This document shows positions 1 to 10,853 of a DNA stretch of 64,000 bases, piece after piece. The stretch is taken from positions 338,183,106 to 338,247,105 of the forward strand of contig OY282558.1 in assembly GCA_958295665.1 (NCBI GenBank), written 5' to 3'. The stretch is from Tipula vernalis (Eukaryota; Arthropoda; Insecta; Diptera; Tipulidae). How positions within the stretch are numbered: position 1 is the stretch's first letter; the number at the start of each line of letters is the position of its first letter. Below the pieces are notes generated by a model. It was not told the DNA's origin and did no database searches. It was given only the letters and a program-made list of their open reading frames with translations. Made by a program: the position numbers and the translations under genes.

Positions 1-607
1 GAGCGTTAACGTGGTTTTTTATTGGCATGACCAATGATTGAGAAAAGTGTGTTCATATATGAAATTAATTGAGTAGAAAGATTGACTATCGTCATTGATA
101 TTTTTCTTTATGGAACATTGAATTGTTTATTAATGTATACATTTTCTTCAACATGAAAGAGATGAGCTATTACACAAGATTAGCAATAGTTATATATGTG
201 TGTAAACATTGCCTTTTTAACACTTAAGGACCAGTCAAGAGCAAATTATTCAGCGAAAAACTCCAGGGACCAGTATAATCGACTTCGCCATATTTAAGTT
301 CTCTAAAACGGTTGGAAAAACCTGATCGGCGTGAATATAGTGTCAGTAATTAAATTAATAAAGGCAGCATAGCCTTGGGATGAGGTTTTAAGGTTCGAAC
401 TTTACCAAGAGCAACGGCCAATTAAGGGAGAAAGAAAGTGCAGTCAAATTGCGATCAAATATATTTGCACTTAACTGCTAGTAAGACTTATTTCTACCTT
501 TAATAAAATAATAAAGTGTTGGAAAATAAAGTTTGGGTAGTCCTATACATAAGTTTTTTACTTTATTTGCAAGTTGCAACTAGTGGATCGAATATATCGC
601 AGCGCCC
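1..607. other. AT-rich sequence without a recognisable gene
   Basis: I see no coding region here. The only notable word is GGTTCGAAC at 392-400, which matches a Pol III B box. No convincing A box or tRNA fold accompanies it, so a tRNA-derived SINE remnant is possible but not supported. Confidence 0.5.
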
Positions 608-1065
608 TGATTCTAAAAAATAAGTTAATATGTAAATGTGAAAACTTGTAAAGAGTAAAGCTTACTTTCATGAGCTTACGATATTTCGATATTATTTTAG
701 GGTGTCTATCGAAATTCCGGTTTTCAAAATCCCGATTTGTCGAAATCCTGTTTTTTTGTTAATCCTGATTTACAAAATCCCGGTTCTGCAAAAATAAAAC
801 TCTCGGTTTTTTTGTAATATGAAATCCCGTTTCAAAACTAAAATTTTCCTTCACCAGAATTTTTAAAAATATATATATATTTCAAAACCAGGATTTTGAA
901 AACCGGGATTTTGAATTCTGGATTTTGAAAATCAAGATTTCGTAGTAAAGCCATTATTTTAGTAGTAGTCAAATCAAAAAATTGGAAACTCATAAAAGTA
1001 AGCTTTGGTTTTTACAATCTTTAAGGTTTACTCATTATCTTATTTTTAGAGAATCAGTCATCAAT
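608..1065. repeat. Foldback (inverted-repeat) element built from an AAAATCCCGG-type word
   Basis: The outer arms (about 608-700 and 960-1065) are inverted copies sharing the word AAAGCTTACTTT followed by ATGAG. The inner arms (711-790 and 888-945) consist of repeated, diverged copies of TTTTCAAAATCCCGG on the left and its complement on the right. No ORF lies inside. This is a non-autonomous MITE-like structure. Its superfamily cannot be named because no clear target-site duplication was found. Confidence 0.7.
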
Positions 1066-1288
1066 CATATTTATACATATTGGTCAACATTATTTTAGGT
1101 GAACTATTAAGAAAACCGTTGTTCTTTATTGTCATTGGAATGTGTAAAAATATGGAACATGATTTTTATGGTTCCACTTTATCACATGGATAAAATTATT
1201 AGGCACCCTTATTTTTTACCAAATATGAAGACACTTTTTTTTTGTTTTAAATTTTATTTATTCTATATTTTATAATTTAAAATTAATA

Positions 1289-2241
1289 TTACATTGGCCC
1301 GCCTTTATTTTTAATTACTTCTGCAATCCTTCTGGGCAAGCTTTCCACAAGTCCCTTACAGATTGAGGGATCTAGAGCTACCCATTCTTCTTCCATCACT
1401 TCATTGAGGTTCGCAATCGACTTTCCGTTTTAAAATAGCCCGCAAGTGCTCGATTGGGTTTAGGTCAGGGCTCTGGGGCGGCCATTCCAGCAAATTAATG
1501 TTCTTTTCTTCAAACCACTGTAGGCTTCCCCGTGCTTTGTAGCATGGGGCATTATCTTGTTGAAAAATAACCTGGTCACGTTGATCTCGTCGAAACAATT
1601 TTTCGACCGACGGTTCCAACACTTGCCCAAGATGGTAGTGTATGTAGTTGAGTTCATACGTCCCAGGACACAAATAATGGATTCCCGTTCCTGCTGAGGA
1701 GTTACCCCCAAATCATTATGCTGCCGCCGCCATACTTTACAGTAGGAACTAAGCATTCTGTAGCATAAGCTTCGCTTCTCCTTCGACGGACGTAGGTAGT
1801 CCCAGATGTCCCAAAACGCTGAAATAATTAGTAGAAAATACGTAAATTAAGTTATTGCTCATTTCAAGTCAAACAATAGCGGTTTTTTCTGGCTTTTCGG
1901 GCATGGCCCAACTCGTCAAGTCTCCGACCAACAGTTTTTTGCCGAAATGCCCACATGAAGACTGCTATTTATAGATGCTGCTATTTCGGATTGCCTTTTT
2001 TTACGAGATTTTAACGACTCCTTTTCAATCATCCGATCTTCTCTGCCGGTGGTTTTCGTTTTCTACCTTTTCCTGGCCTGGACTTGGTAGTAAAGTGCTC
2101 GTTGAACCTTCAGATGGTCGTTTGCATAGCGCAACGTGAATATTTCACTTTTTCACACTTAGCACTTGAGGAAAAACCCTTATCGTGCAACGACAAAATT
2201 ACAAGCCGCTGCTTCTCATTTAACTTCCGGGTTTTCGGCAT
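1289..2241 (-). pseudogene. Tc1-like transposase relic
   Basis: This is a decayed Tc1/mariner-superfamily DDE transposase read on the minus strand. It starts at an ATG at 2241 (MPKTRKLNEKQR). The N-terminal helix-turn-helix stretch is followed by a TTKSRPGKGRKRK-like linker. The central core keeps VKYGGGSIMIWG, then a stop codon. After a frameshift the best-preserved part (1401-1673) contains FQQDNAP with the second catalytic Asp, and PPQSPDLNPIEHL with the third acidic residue. Another frameshift near 1405 leads to a C-terminus ending PRRIAEVIKNKGG. About 950 bp remain of the roughly 1 kb usual for the family; the region around the first catalytic Asp is lost or scrambled. It is inactive. 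The terminal repeats are too decayed to fix, with only weak similarity between about 1195 and 2320. Confidence 0.9.
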
Positions 2242-2319
2242 TTTTATGAAACCTTTGGAATGACTTTGGGAATGGATTAATTTCGTAACAAAGCAGGTGC
2301 AGTAAAATAAAGTGGGCGG

Positions 2320-2379
2320 AGCTAAATACTAAACATAAAATATAGCTGAATTTGTTTATTTTATGTTTAGTATTTAGCT
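2320..2379. repeat. Perfect 23-bp hairpin
   Basis: The arms at 2320-2342 and 2357-2379 are exact reverse complements (core CTAAATACTAAACATAAAAT) around a 14-nt loop. The hairpin sits at the 5' edge of the Tc1 relic and may mark the outer end of that insertion or a separate small palindrome. Confidence 0.8.
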
Positions 2380-2607
2380 TAGAATTTAGTTTAAAATTTC
2401 ACAGAAAGATGCGCTATGTTGGTTTCTGCATGAATAATAGTTTAATAGTTTGTCAATCGCGCATATTGAGTAGGTGCTATCCGCAATAGAGGTTTCACGG
2501 AGACTAATAGATTCATTATACCACATCTTTATAGATTTACCACAAAAAATAGCTTTTTCTTACTAGTTTTGTAGATCGTTGACATAAACTTTTGCCTTTA
2601 AATAGCC

Positions 2608-3180
2608 TTGTAACGTGACACAAGGTCCTCGTTAACAGATCATCCGAACAGAGGTCGGACTGCGGTATATGTAGTTGGCTAGACTCAGGGTACCATGGGA
2701 GTGGGGATTGTCAGACTTGCTCGGATGCTTGAATAACCGCATCGCAGGAAAAAAAAATAAATACGCAACAGAGGCAAAATGAAAGGATCTATCGGATCCG
2801 TGTGGAGAGCTAATAATAAACCGGGTGGGTCCAAGGACACATGGCCGGATCACCGCAACGCGATCTTCCCGTGTCTGCCTCCGATACCCCCAAATCACCG
2901 GGCACTACCCTCCGGTGCCTTGCTCCACCACGACGGCTTTGCGAACGGTGGGAGATATCGGAGACAGACACCGGCGCCCCAGCGCGCGATGACCACTTAA
3001 CAACGATCCAAAAGAACACAGTATCAGTCGGTGGACGAGCGAGGGTCGCGTCTCCCCTCCCTCCCCGGAGAAAAAAAAAATCTGAGAAACGGATCATACG
3101 AAAGCTGACCGTATATAAAATTATTTCTTTTGCGGAGTCTTTAAAAAGACCATTGGAGCCAAAAGGCTTTCGTGGGGCTG

Positions 3181-3221
<41 letters not shown>

Positions 3222-3250
3222 GAAACTAAAATAAGCGTTATTTAATAATA
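2608..3250. other. GC-rich island, unassigned, with promoter-like TATA
   Basis: This stretch is strikingly GC-richer than its surroundings and contains overlapping ORFs on both strands; the longest, at 2841-3245 on +, has 134 codons. The amino-acid composition (Arg/Pro-rich, ending in a run of Glu-Arg from the GA repeat) does not look like a conserved protein. TATATAAAAT occurs at 3112. The segment begins with TGTAACGTGACACAAGG, which resembles an LTR start, but no matching end was found. It could be the 5' end of a retroelement. I do not recognise it. Confidence 0.4.
3184..3219. repeat. (GA)n microsatellite
   Basis: About 18 uninterrupted AG units. A complementary (CT)n tract lies at 4086-4117, so the two tracts face each other and bracket the two minisatellites between them. 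Confidence 0.95.
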
Positions 3251-3499
3251 TATATAAGAAAAATATAGTTTAATAAAAAAACATGCATTATATAACGGAC
3301 ACGTGTGAACGTTAATTTGTGTAACGAAATAAACAATTAATCACAAAGATTATTGCCATGTGCAAAAAAAATTTTACATTACAATGAACAACTAATAAAA
3401 ATAATGTAAATCTAATTGAAAATTTAAAGATTAAAAATATATATTAGAATGTTTAACAGTTTACTTAACTAACTAGTTCTTTCGTCACGGCTGCTAACC

Positions 3500-3805
3500 C
3501 TCATTCTCAAACGGACCGTTCGACACCAATAACTGTATTCCCAATAGTGTATCCCAACCGATGATTGTAGCCAATAAAATATCGCAATTAGCGAAATTGT
3601 ATCCAATGATATATCGCAATCGTGAAACTGTTTCCAATGATATCTCGCCACCAGCGAAAATTGTATCTAACAATAACGTATTGACACCGACAACAGTATC
3701 CACAACAACGAGCAACACACCCGCAAAACTGTATTCACAATAACGTGTAGCGCACCCGCAAAACTGTATCCAATGATATATCGAGTAAAGCACCCGCTCA
3801 GCCAC
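3500..3805. repeat. Degenerate ~35-bp tandem repeat
   Basis: Successive units follow the pattern GCGAAACTGTATCCAATGAT plus ATATCGC, with spacing near 35 bp and considerable divergence. About eight units can be recognised. The short ORFs across the array on both strands are products of the periodicity. Confidence 0.75.
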
Positions 3806-3824
3806 AATTCAAACAAATTATTCA

Positions 3825-3990
3825 GATTTTAGTTTTTATTTTAACAATCTTAATTAGATTTTGGTTCTATCTTAACAATTTTTAACTAGATTTTGGTTTT
3901 ATTTTAACAATTCCCACTAGATTCTAGTTTTAACAATTTTTAATTAGATTTTGATTTTATTTTAACAATTTTAATTAGAGTTTAATCAAA
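3825..3990. repeat. ~35-bp AT-rich tandem repeat
   Basis: About five copies of a unit like TTAGATTTTGGTTTTATTTT followed by AACAATTTTTAA. It directly follows the previous minisatellite but has an unrelated unit sequence. Confidence 0.8.
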
Positions 3991-4078
3991 CCTGACTCAG
4001 TCCAGTCAAAATCCATTCCCCGACTGACTTTATTTTTCTATTTTCAAGCGAAAACACAAAAATAAAATTGTACTTCAG

Positions 4079-4085
<7 letters not shown>

Positions 4086-4117
<32 letters not shown>
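4086..4117. repeat. (CT)n microsatellite
   Basis: About 16 CT units, extended on the left by an imperfect CTCTTTCT stretch from 4078. It is the inverted counterpart of the (GA)n tract at 3184-3219. Confidence 0.95.
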
Positions 4118-4122
<5 letters not shown>

Positions 4123-4211
4123 TCAGACACTTAACCAGAAATTGACTATAGCATATTAGTCACACACACGCAAAATCGGAACAAACTGTGCGCAATACAA
4201 AAACAACAATT

Positions 4212-4293
4212 GTCGCGCCCAAAATCAACAAAAATGTTTATACAAAACGTTTATACAAAATGTATAAACATTTTTGTTGGTTTTGGTCGCGCC
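4212..4293. repeat. Inverted repeat, 31-bp arms
   Basis: The arms at 4212-4242 and 4263-4293 share ATCAACAAAAATGTTTATA and the GTCGCGCC/GGCGCGAC ends with a few mismatches, around a 20-bp spacer. No gene is present. Confidence 0.75.
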
Positions 4294-4343
4294 ACATAGT
4301 CCACCAATAAAAGACAAACACAATTACACGAACCGTCTGTATC

Positions 4344-4664
4344 AAAACCAACGCTAATGTAACACTACAAGCCTGATTCAGTGAAGAAGCACACAGATAC
4401 CCTCTTACATTTAATACCTTATAGTTAGAAGAGTTAGTGTGGAAATAGAATAAAAATACTCTCATCTAACCAATCTCAATTAGTTTTTTTCATTTTTAAC
4501 ATACCCAATTTTTCCTCCACAATTCGTTTGTTTTATTTTATTTGTATGTTTTTCTCCCTCATTTATATAATCTGTCGATCACCAATACTTTCATGTATAA
4601 GCGCAAAATAAATTTATAATATTGGTGACAATCAGGCTTGTAGTACATTAATGTTGGTTTTGTC
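4344..4664. repeat. Inverted repeat with 250-bp spacer (possible MITE)
   Basis: The left arm 4344-4380 (AAAACCAACG, then CTACAAGCCTGATT) is the reverse complement of the right arm 4630-4664 with few mismatches. The interior is AT-rich and non-coding. No target duplication could be read. Confidence 0.6.
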
Positions 4665-5049
4665 TGTATGTAAAATCATGAACATCGATATTTGTGTGTG
4701 ACAATATCCAATTTGAGTACTCTTTCTCTCAATAAACTTTAACTTTTTAATGAATACCGGTTCCATCTATTAGACAATGGATGTATTAAATCTACGATCA
4801 AAAATCTCGTTAAAGAAGCAATGTCATGAAAAATTTAAAATAAACTGAAATAGAATTACGGCATTTCATTTTACAGTAATTTGTATGATCAGCAACAAAA
4901 ATTTTCAAAAATATGGTTGATTCCATTAAGTTTTTTTTTTTTTTTATATAAGAAAAAATTCATCTATCTGGGTCTTAGTTTATCATTTATTTTTCGTTTC
5001 TCACGAAATATTCTCTCAAATAAATAAACTACCTATTAACGTGTCCCAC
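4665..5049. other. AT-rich non-coding stretch
   Basis: I see no ORF or element signature here beyond homopolymer T runs near 4930. Confidence 0.5.
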
Positions 5050-5911
5050 TGGAACGAACGGAACCCATCCGTTCGTTACAGCCTCATAGGTAAAAATCTA
5101 AGGGTGTCACATTGCAAGATCTAGGCGGGCAGTTAATGTTCTTGCTTCGAAAAATTATTCGATTACTAAAGCATTCGCGCAAAACTGCAATTGTTTCTAT
5201 TGTTATACGACATGTGGCACCGTCCTGCTAAAACCACATATTTTGGACATCCATACCTTCCAATTCGTCAAACAAAAAATTCGTTAATCATATTATGAAA
5301 TCGAGGTCCATTTACAGTAACAGCAATCCCAGTTTCGTTTTCTAAATTATAACTTCCGATTACTTCACCAGCCCAAACACCACATCAGCGAATCACTTTC
5401 TGCATCGGGTTTCGGGTTTCTTCATCCCTGATTCGACCATTTTTCCCAGTTCAAAATCTGCTTCGTCGCTAAAGGTGACCTTGTTGGAAAATTCGCATTT
5501 CAAGTTTTTTTTTTTGTACGGTCCAATTAGCGAATTGACGACATAATCCAAAGTTTGATGGCTTTATTTTTTGAGTTATCTTAATCTTGTATGCCTTCAA
5601 ATGAAAATCTTTGTGCAAAATTCAGAATAAAATGGTTGGTGGAATGTGTAATTGCTGTTTGTTTGTGGATTTGTTTTTGGATTCTCATTAACAATTGCAC
5701 TTACAGTAGAAATATTTTCTTCTGAACGACAACTACGATGATATACTTTGCTTTTTTCATCATTTACCGAAACAGTTTTCACAAATTTTGCAACAATTTT
5801 TCGAATGGTCACAATTAACGGATAATTTTCTCTTTCATATTCTGTACGAATTTTTTTTACAACTTCTGCATAACTTTCACCATATTTAAAATTATTTTTA
5901 ACAATAAACAT
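5050..5911 (-). pseudogene. Mariner-like transposase relic
   Basis: This is a second Tc1/mariner-superfamily transposase, of a different lineage from the one at 1.3-2.2 kb, on the minus strand. The N-terminal DNA-binding helices are legible from 5911 (VKNNFKYGESYAEVVKKIRT, then KFVKTVSVNDEKSK and RSEENI). After frameshifts the catalytic region shows KVTFSDEADFELG (first catalytic Asp context), MWFXQDGATCRITIE (second Asp, X being a stop codon) and PPRSCNVTPLDFYL (third Asp). Several stop codons and a shortened linker between the N-terminal and catalytic parts make it non-functional. About 860 bp remain of the roughly 1,040 expected. Terminal repeats could not be fixed. Confidence 0.85.
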
Positions 5912-5939
5912 CCTTTGTTCAATCCTACATCTCTCATAT

Positions 5940-8520
5940 GAAACTCTAGTACAAAAGATATAAATGGAAAACGCTTTACTTCAAAACATTCTTAAACATT
6001 AAAATTATTAATAAAAATAAGTGGAAAGATCCGAATTTTAATAGTTTCTTCCATATTACTCTGCCTATAGTTGGCAATTTGTAGACCGTCCTGGTAAAAA
6101 AAAATCTTCACAATTAAACAAAACGCATTAAATTTTGTTTTGCCTTACATTTCCAAGTAAAAATTACGAAGTTGAATTGATTAAATTGTCTAGAGACAAA
6201 CTTTATAAACTTTCTGTTTCCATTATTAAAACAAACAATTCCATCAAAGGCAGAACATCAAACCTAATTACAGATAACGATGCTGAACGAGTTATTTTAA
6301 ACAAAACATTTCTCGACATCATTTTTTGCAAAAAGTAAAATACCCCGAATGTCACAACCGACACCACTACACCGCAAAGTAAAAAATTCTGTGACAAATA
6401 TATTAAAAAAAAAAAAATCCAAACCACAAAATACAATTTTACATGTTTCTCATTAAAATATTATTTCATTTACATAGCTACTTAGCATTGTGGAATATGT
6501 ATCATGAATTACATTATTTTTAGCATGATTTCATTTTCCAAGCATAACTCGTTTAACGGTTTGGGTTCAATGGTTTCTTTGTCTTTTCCGGTAAAAATTC
6601 CAAAAAGTATTAAATGTATGGTAACTTAGGTTTTCTTTGTGTGGAACCGCGCTGTATTGTTTCCCAAATTATTGTAGATAAATTAATGATTGCATTAAAC
6701 AGGGTGACGCAAATTTTATCTTAAAAAATGAATAATGTAAATTATTATATCTTCTTTATATAAATATATCAGGAGATATAAAGCTATTATACAACAAGTT
6801 CTACAGCAACACCTCAGCTATAATAAATTTTAACAATGATAAAACTTTATGTCATAAATTCATTTTTCATGGCACATTTAGCATAATCATTAATTCAATT
6901 TCTAAAGGAAAGGAGTCGTTCAAACGCAAACACGCACACGCACTCATAAAAGTAAACAAGATGAAGAAATTTTCTTTACAAAAGGGAATACAAGAAAGAA
7001 AACTTATTGAAAAGTGTATTTTCAAAAGAGCAAAATACAGTTTAAAAAAAGGGTGTAACTTTTACTCGTAACCCCGACAAAAAAAGTAAATTAAAATGTT
7101 TCCTAAAACTCATTTATGTAAAATACATGTATGAATATGTATAATATATGTATTTATGAAAATAAAAAGCAACAGTACAAATTTGTAATACATAATAATA
7201 AAAAAAACATTTTTTTTTTTTTTTTGTACCCTAGGGCCATTATATCATCTTCATATTTGTCATGTACACATGGTATACAATTTACCAGCATAATGTAATG
7301 GTAATGAGTTTTTCATTTACACTTACACATTCATAGTATTTTACCTTAAAGGTATATTTTTCTTCATCCCATGGAAGTTTAATTAGTTAATTTAAATGAG
7401 TATAACGATCAAATCATGAAGTAATTTGATTTTGTCTGTATATCAGCCGATATAATTAACATTAACGATTGTACTGCGTTATAATCTGGTTGGGATAAGG
7501 AAAATCAATATTTTTAAAAAAATCGTTCATTCGAATTAAAAAATGAGGCATGTCCATTGATGCTAAATTGCCAACACCCGACATTACGTTACATAAACTT
7601 TCGTATTGCACATACTGTATTGTCACAAAAACTAAGAACGGATAAATATTTTGTCACTACTTGCTTTAGTGCATTTATTCAAAGAATATTTCAAAAAAAT
7701 TCACCGTCGGACAGACGGCAAAACAAAATTTGACAATTGATAAACAGAAAAATCGCGCGTCTAGCGGTGAATGAAGTAAATTATTAGTACATGAAAGATT
7801 TGACAGACTGCGTTTTGTAGCAAAAAAAAATTAATTTAGTTATAAATTCTAAATAATCTAATATCGATGGTGTACAGTGAGGACCGGCTAGACGTTTCGG
7901 AATATATTTGTATACTCTTACCTCCTTTCGATATATTATATGAATGTTTCTTCTCTTCCTTCTCTATCCGTGAAGTCACTGAATTGCGAAACGCCGGGTT
8001 GGTTCATGCAATTTGACTTTTCAGCGAAAAATCGGATAATTGGCCTTATCATTGTCAAACAAACTTCTTCCTTTACGTCTACTTAGACCAGGCAGGAAAT
8101 GGTGAGAAATGTAAGCAGAGTGCTGCTTACCTATCGTTATCGCCTAAATGTAGGCCAAGTTTGTTAAACATTTCCTGGCGTAGTATTCTCTATCACTTAA
8201 GTATTTATGTATTTTTGTAAATTATTTGTGCCAAAACCCCATTTTTATTCTTTTAAAATTTTGTATGTCATTGCCTGAAAGTGTTTAAGGGGCAAATCAA
8301 CAATTTTAACCTTAGAATCGTGTACTCTTCTTCCGGCTTAATCCCGTGTTCTGGGAATTGTATTCCCCAGTGTTAAGAAAAGACATTAATATGAGGAATT
8401 CACTTTCTTTATTGTTTTATTATATATCTGATGGTGAGCCAGGAGTTGGGCGGGCTCGGTTGGCTGACGGTAGTCCAGATGGGGGTGTACGGACCTGGTG
8501 TTGTTGGGTCTGATGTGGAT
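5940..8520. other. Non-coding, AT-rich stretch
   Basis: No supported gene. ORFs of 60-77 codons around 6135-6436 have no recognisable motif. The region contains homopolymer A/T tracts (6405-6418, 7200-7224) and a short hairpin AAGCAGAGTGCTGCTT at 8120-8135. Confidence 0.5.
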
Positions 8521-8526
8521 GGACCT

Positions 8527-9705
8527 TATATGGTTTGAACGTCATCCTTATCAAAAAATTCTTGGTCGGAATCATTCTCCTTGAACTTACTCATGAAATG
8601 CGGTTTGCAAACCTGAACGTAGTGCTTGCCGCACGTTGGCCTGAAGTATAAATCACAAATGGCAGTTGTTTTCGTGTCTCTGAACTTCGTCCGGAATCTT
8701 TCACAATGCTAAAATCTGCGCGACGGATTTTTTATCTGATGGAGATAGAGATATAGGTATAGGTAAAATTTTAAAAAACATTTGATTGATTAGTCACCTG
8801 TATTTGTGGGAACGGTCGCAGTTTTCACAGATGGATGCAGTGAAAGTTTGCCACGGTTGTCTAGATGTTTCTGAACTAATTCCAGCGCCAATTCTTTTAG
8901 AAAAGATTCTCTTTTCTCGAATTTGTTATTGTTCCAAGTCGGATAACATAGTTCGAACAATAAGTAAGCTGCAAGTCCAGCCACGACAAATAAAAATATG
9001 ATCATTAGACATCGATTGCTTTTTCTTTTGCATTGCTATGTGAAATTTCAGTGGATCTTTCACCGCTTGGCTGGGTACCCAAATAAATTTCTGCTGATAA
9101 TTTGTTTCTACATCTACAAGCAAAAATTTTTAACCCAGTACTATCCTGGCTTGCATGGTATGTATTGGCGAAAGCTGTATTTGCTTCTGGATGTCACCAA
9201 CTGCTCATCGATCTTGAGTTCTTTGGATGAAAAGAAAGGCAAATTTAAATTAATTTTGAAGAGATCTTCTCGCAATCGATCAACACAAGTTCTTGAATCG
9301 TCGAAACCCAAAAACCGACTGATTTGCCCGCATCTCTCTAATAACATCATTCCTCTGTAAAATGGCATATGAGACTTGTGGAATAAATTTTTAGCTGCCA
9401 CTAAATTTGATTTCTCAGACCAGCGTAAAGCTTTATGCCGATGCACGTTGATTCGCTGGAAGAAGACGCTTAAAGGCGTCAAACTTTTCAATAAATGTCT
9501 CAGTACTATATGGAGTGGAGTCCAATCTCTTCGTTTTCAAATCTTCAGTTCTCGCTTTCTCCGCAGCAGATGGCATCGACCACCAAATAGTTTTATCGTT
9601 TTTGCCTTGACTCGTGTATTTCTGGCCTCAATTTGCCTCGATTGCTGCTTGTGGCTATGATTCTTCTTCGTTAACGGTACCATCATTATTTTCTATTACC
9701 TGAAC
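8527..9705 (-). pseudogene. piggyBac-type transposase relic
   Basis: Minus-strand relic of a piggyBac (DDE_Tnp_1_7) transposase. The N-terminal acidic part lies around 9660-9705. The next block (9141-9491) has the characteristic DEQLV followed by FRQYIPCKPG. The middle of the catalytic domain is deleted at about 9125-9140. Downstream are LAAYLLFELCYPTWNNNKFE and FLKELALELVQKHLDNR (8790-9005), typical of the region after the third catalytic Asp. The C-terminal Cys/His cluster (HCERFRTKF, then CDLYFRPTCGKHYVQVC) ends at a stop near 8527. Frameshifts separate the blocks and the catalytic core is incomplete, so it is inactive. No TTAA-flanked ends were found. Its 5' part abuts the pogo-like relic. 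Confidence 0.88.
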
Positions 9706-9711
9706 GAGTTC

Positions 9712-9898
9712 TATAAAATCCAAATCAAAAACGGATGTAAGGCTTGCGGCTTATACCCCTTCAATAAAAATCCCATAGATTTTTCTCGATGTTTGGGCAA
9801 AAATAACGAAGCCAGAAGTAATGTGTTGGCTGAAAGTGACAATTACTCGAACACAATCACATTTCAAAATTTCAAGGACATAATCGGGGCACACAAAT
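9712..9898 (+). pseudogene. pogo/Tigger-like transposase relic, upstream part
   Basis: Plus-strand remnant containing IQIKNGCKACGLYPFNKNPI, which matches the GFxATGIxPLN signature just downstream of the DDE core in pogo/Tigger-type (DDE_1) transposases. The frame runs into the LINE insertion at 9899, and the continuation resumes after the LINE at 13774. The catalytic domain itself is absent. The left boundary abuts the oppositely oriented piggyBac relic and is approximate. Confidence 0.65.
9890..9898. repeat. LINE target-site duplication, left copy
   Basis: CACACAAAT at 9890-9898 is repeated at 13765-13773 immediately outside the two ends of the LINE. Confidence 0.8.
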
Positions 9899-9983
9899 AA
9901 TTATTATTATTAATTGAAGGGCCTATATGGGCGATAAGCCACCTCGCACTGCGACCTAAAAGATCTATTGTGCTGGGCCCTGC

Positions 9984-10611
9984 TTAATTATCCGTCCAGT
10001 CAATATTCAGGCTCTTAATGAATCTGATAATACTATTGGCCGGTACAAGATACATACTATCCGGGCTCATTGTTCTCCCTCCTAGATGTTGCAGTCTTTG
10101 CTGGAAAATGGCTGGGCATTGGCACATAACATGTTCCGCTGATTCCGCTTCCAGATCGCAGAAGCGGTATCCATCGGTCGTACTTATGCCCATCTTCTTA
10201 AGGTGATACCTTAAGGGGACATAACCTGTGAGGAAGCTATTAAGCAGCCTCAACTCAGGTTTCCTAAGTTCAAGACACACATTAATCCTGATAGACGAAG
10301 GTGATATAAACTTCTTCGCCTGTCGTAAACCTGTAATTCTGCGCCAGTAGGAGAACTTTTGAAGATCCTCCCAGCGTTTTACCGCTGCTCTAAGGTGTCC
10401 CTTAGTGACGCCGCAGAAGGAGATTTCCATTTCCTTCGATTCCAGTATGACCTGGCACCCACATAATTGCTACCTTATTTGAGCCTGCCAGATGTTTAAT
10501 AACCTTCAGACAATCCCATATCAGCCTTGACTCAACGGTACAAGACCTAAGAGCCTTTAAGGGCGATTGGCTCTCTGATATAATAAAAATCTTCGCATCG
10601 TTTAGTCGCAA
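9984..10611 (-). pseudogene. LINE ORF2 3' part: RNase H and C-terminal domain
   Basis: Reading on the minus strand, 10402-10611 encodes an RNase H segment with SESQSPLKALRSC (catalytic-site region) and VAIMWVPGHTGIEGN, in which the final His-containing motif is followed by GN. A frameshift near 10420 leads into the C-terminal part (9984-10430) with LLNSFLTGYVPLRYHLKKMG, a CDLEAESAEHVMCQCP Cys/His motif and a terminal FIKSLNIDWTDN before the stop. The combination of RNase H and this C-terminal motif points to the I/LOA/R1 group. The gene is broken by at least one frameshift. Confidence 0.88.
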
Positions 10612-10853
10612 AGTTCTATAGCATGTACTTCTGCTTGAAAAAAGGTAGCATTGGTACCCAAGGATCTCGAGAGGGCAATGCCACTCCCGTCTATTCCGAT
10701 CCTTGCCCTATCTTCCATTTTTGATTCATCTGTAAACCATACCATTGATCCTCGCTTAAAGGATGGCTAACCTGCACTCTACACATCCCGGTCAGGTAAC
10801 CTAACACAGAATGATTTGTGAAAGTTTAGCTGGCATACAGTCGGAAGGCATTC

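Noticed and set aside
392..400. GGTTCGAAC as the B box of a tRNA gene
   Set aside because: No cloverleaf can be formed and no A box is at the right distance.
2841..3245. 134-codon ORF as a gene
   Set aside because: It ends in a run encoded by the GA microsatellite, overlaps ORFs on both strands, and shows no conserved motif. The length is explained by GC-rich composition.
4623..4640. TTGGTGACAATCAGG as a retrotransposon primer-binding site
   Set aside because: No LTR could be defined upstream and no gag/pol downstream.
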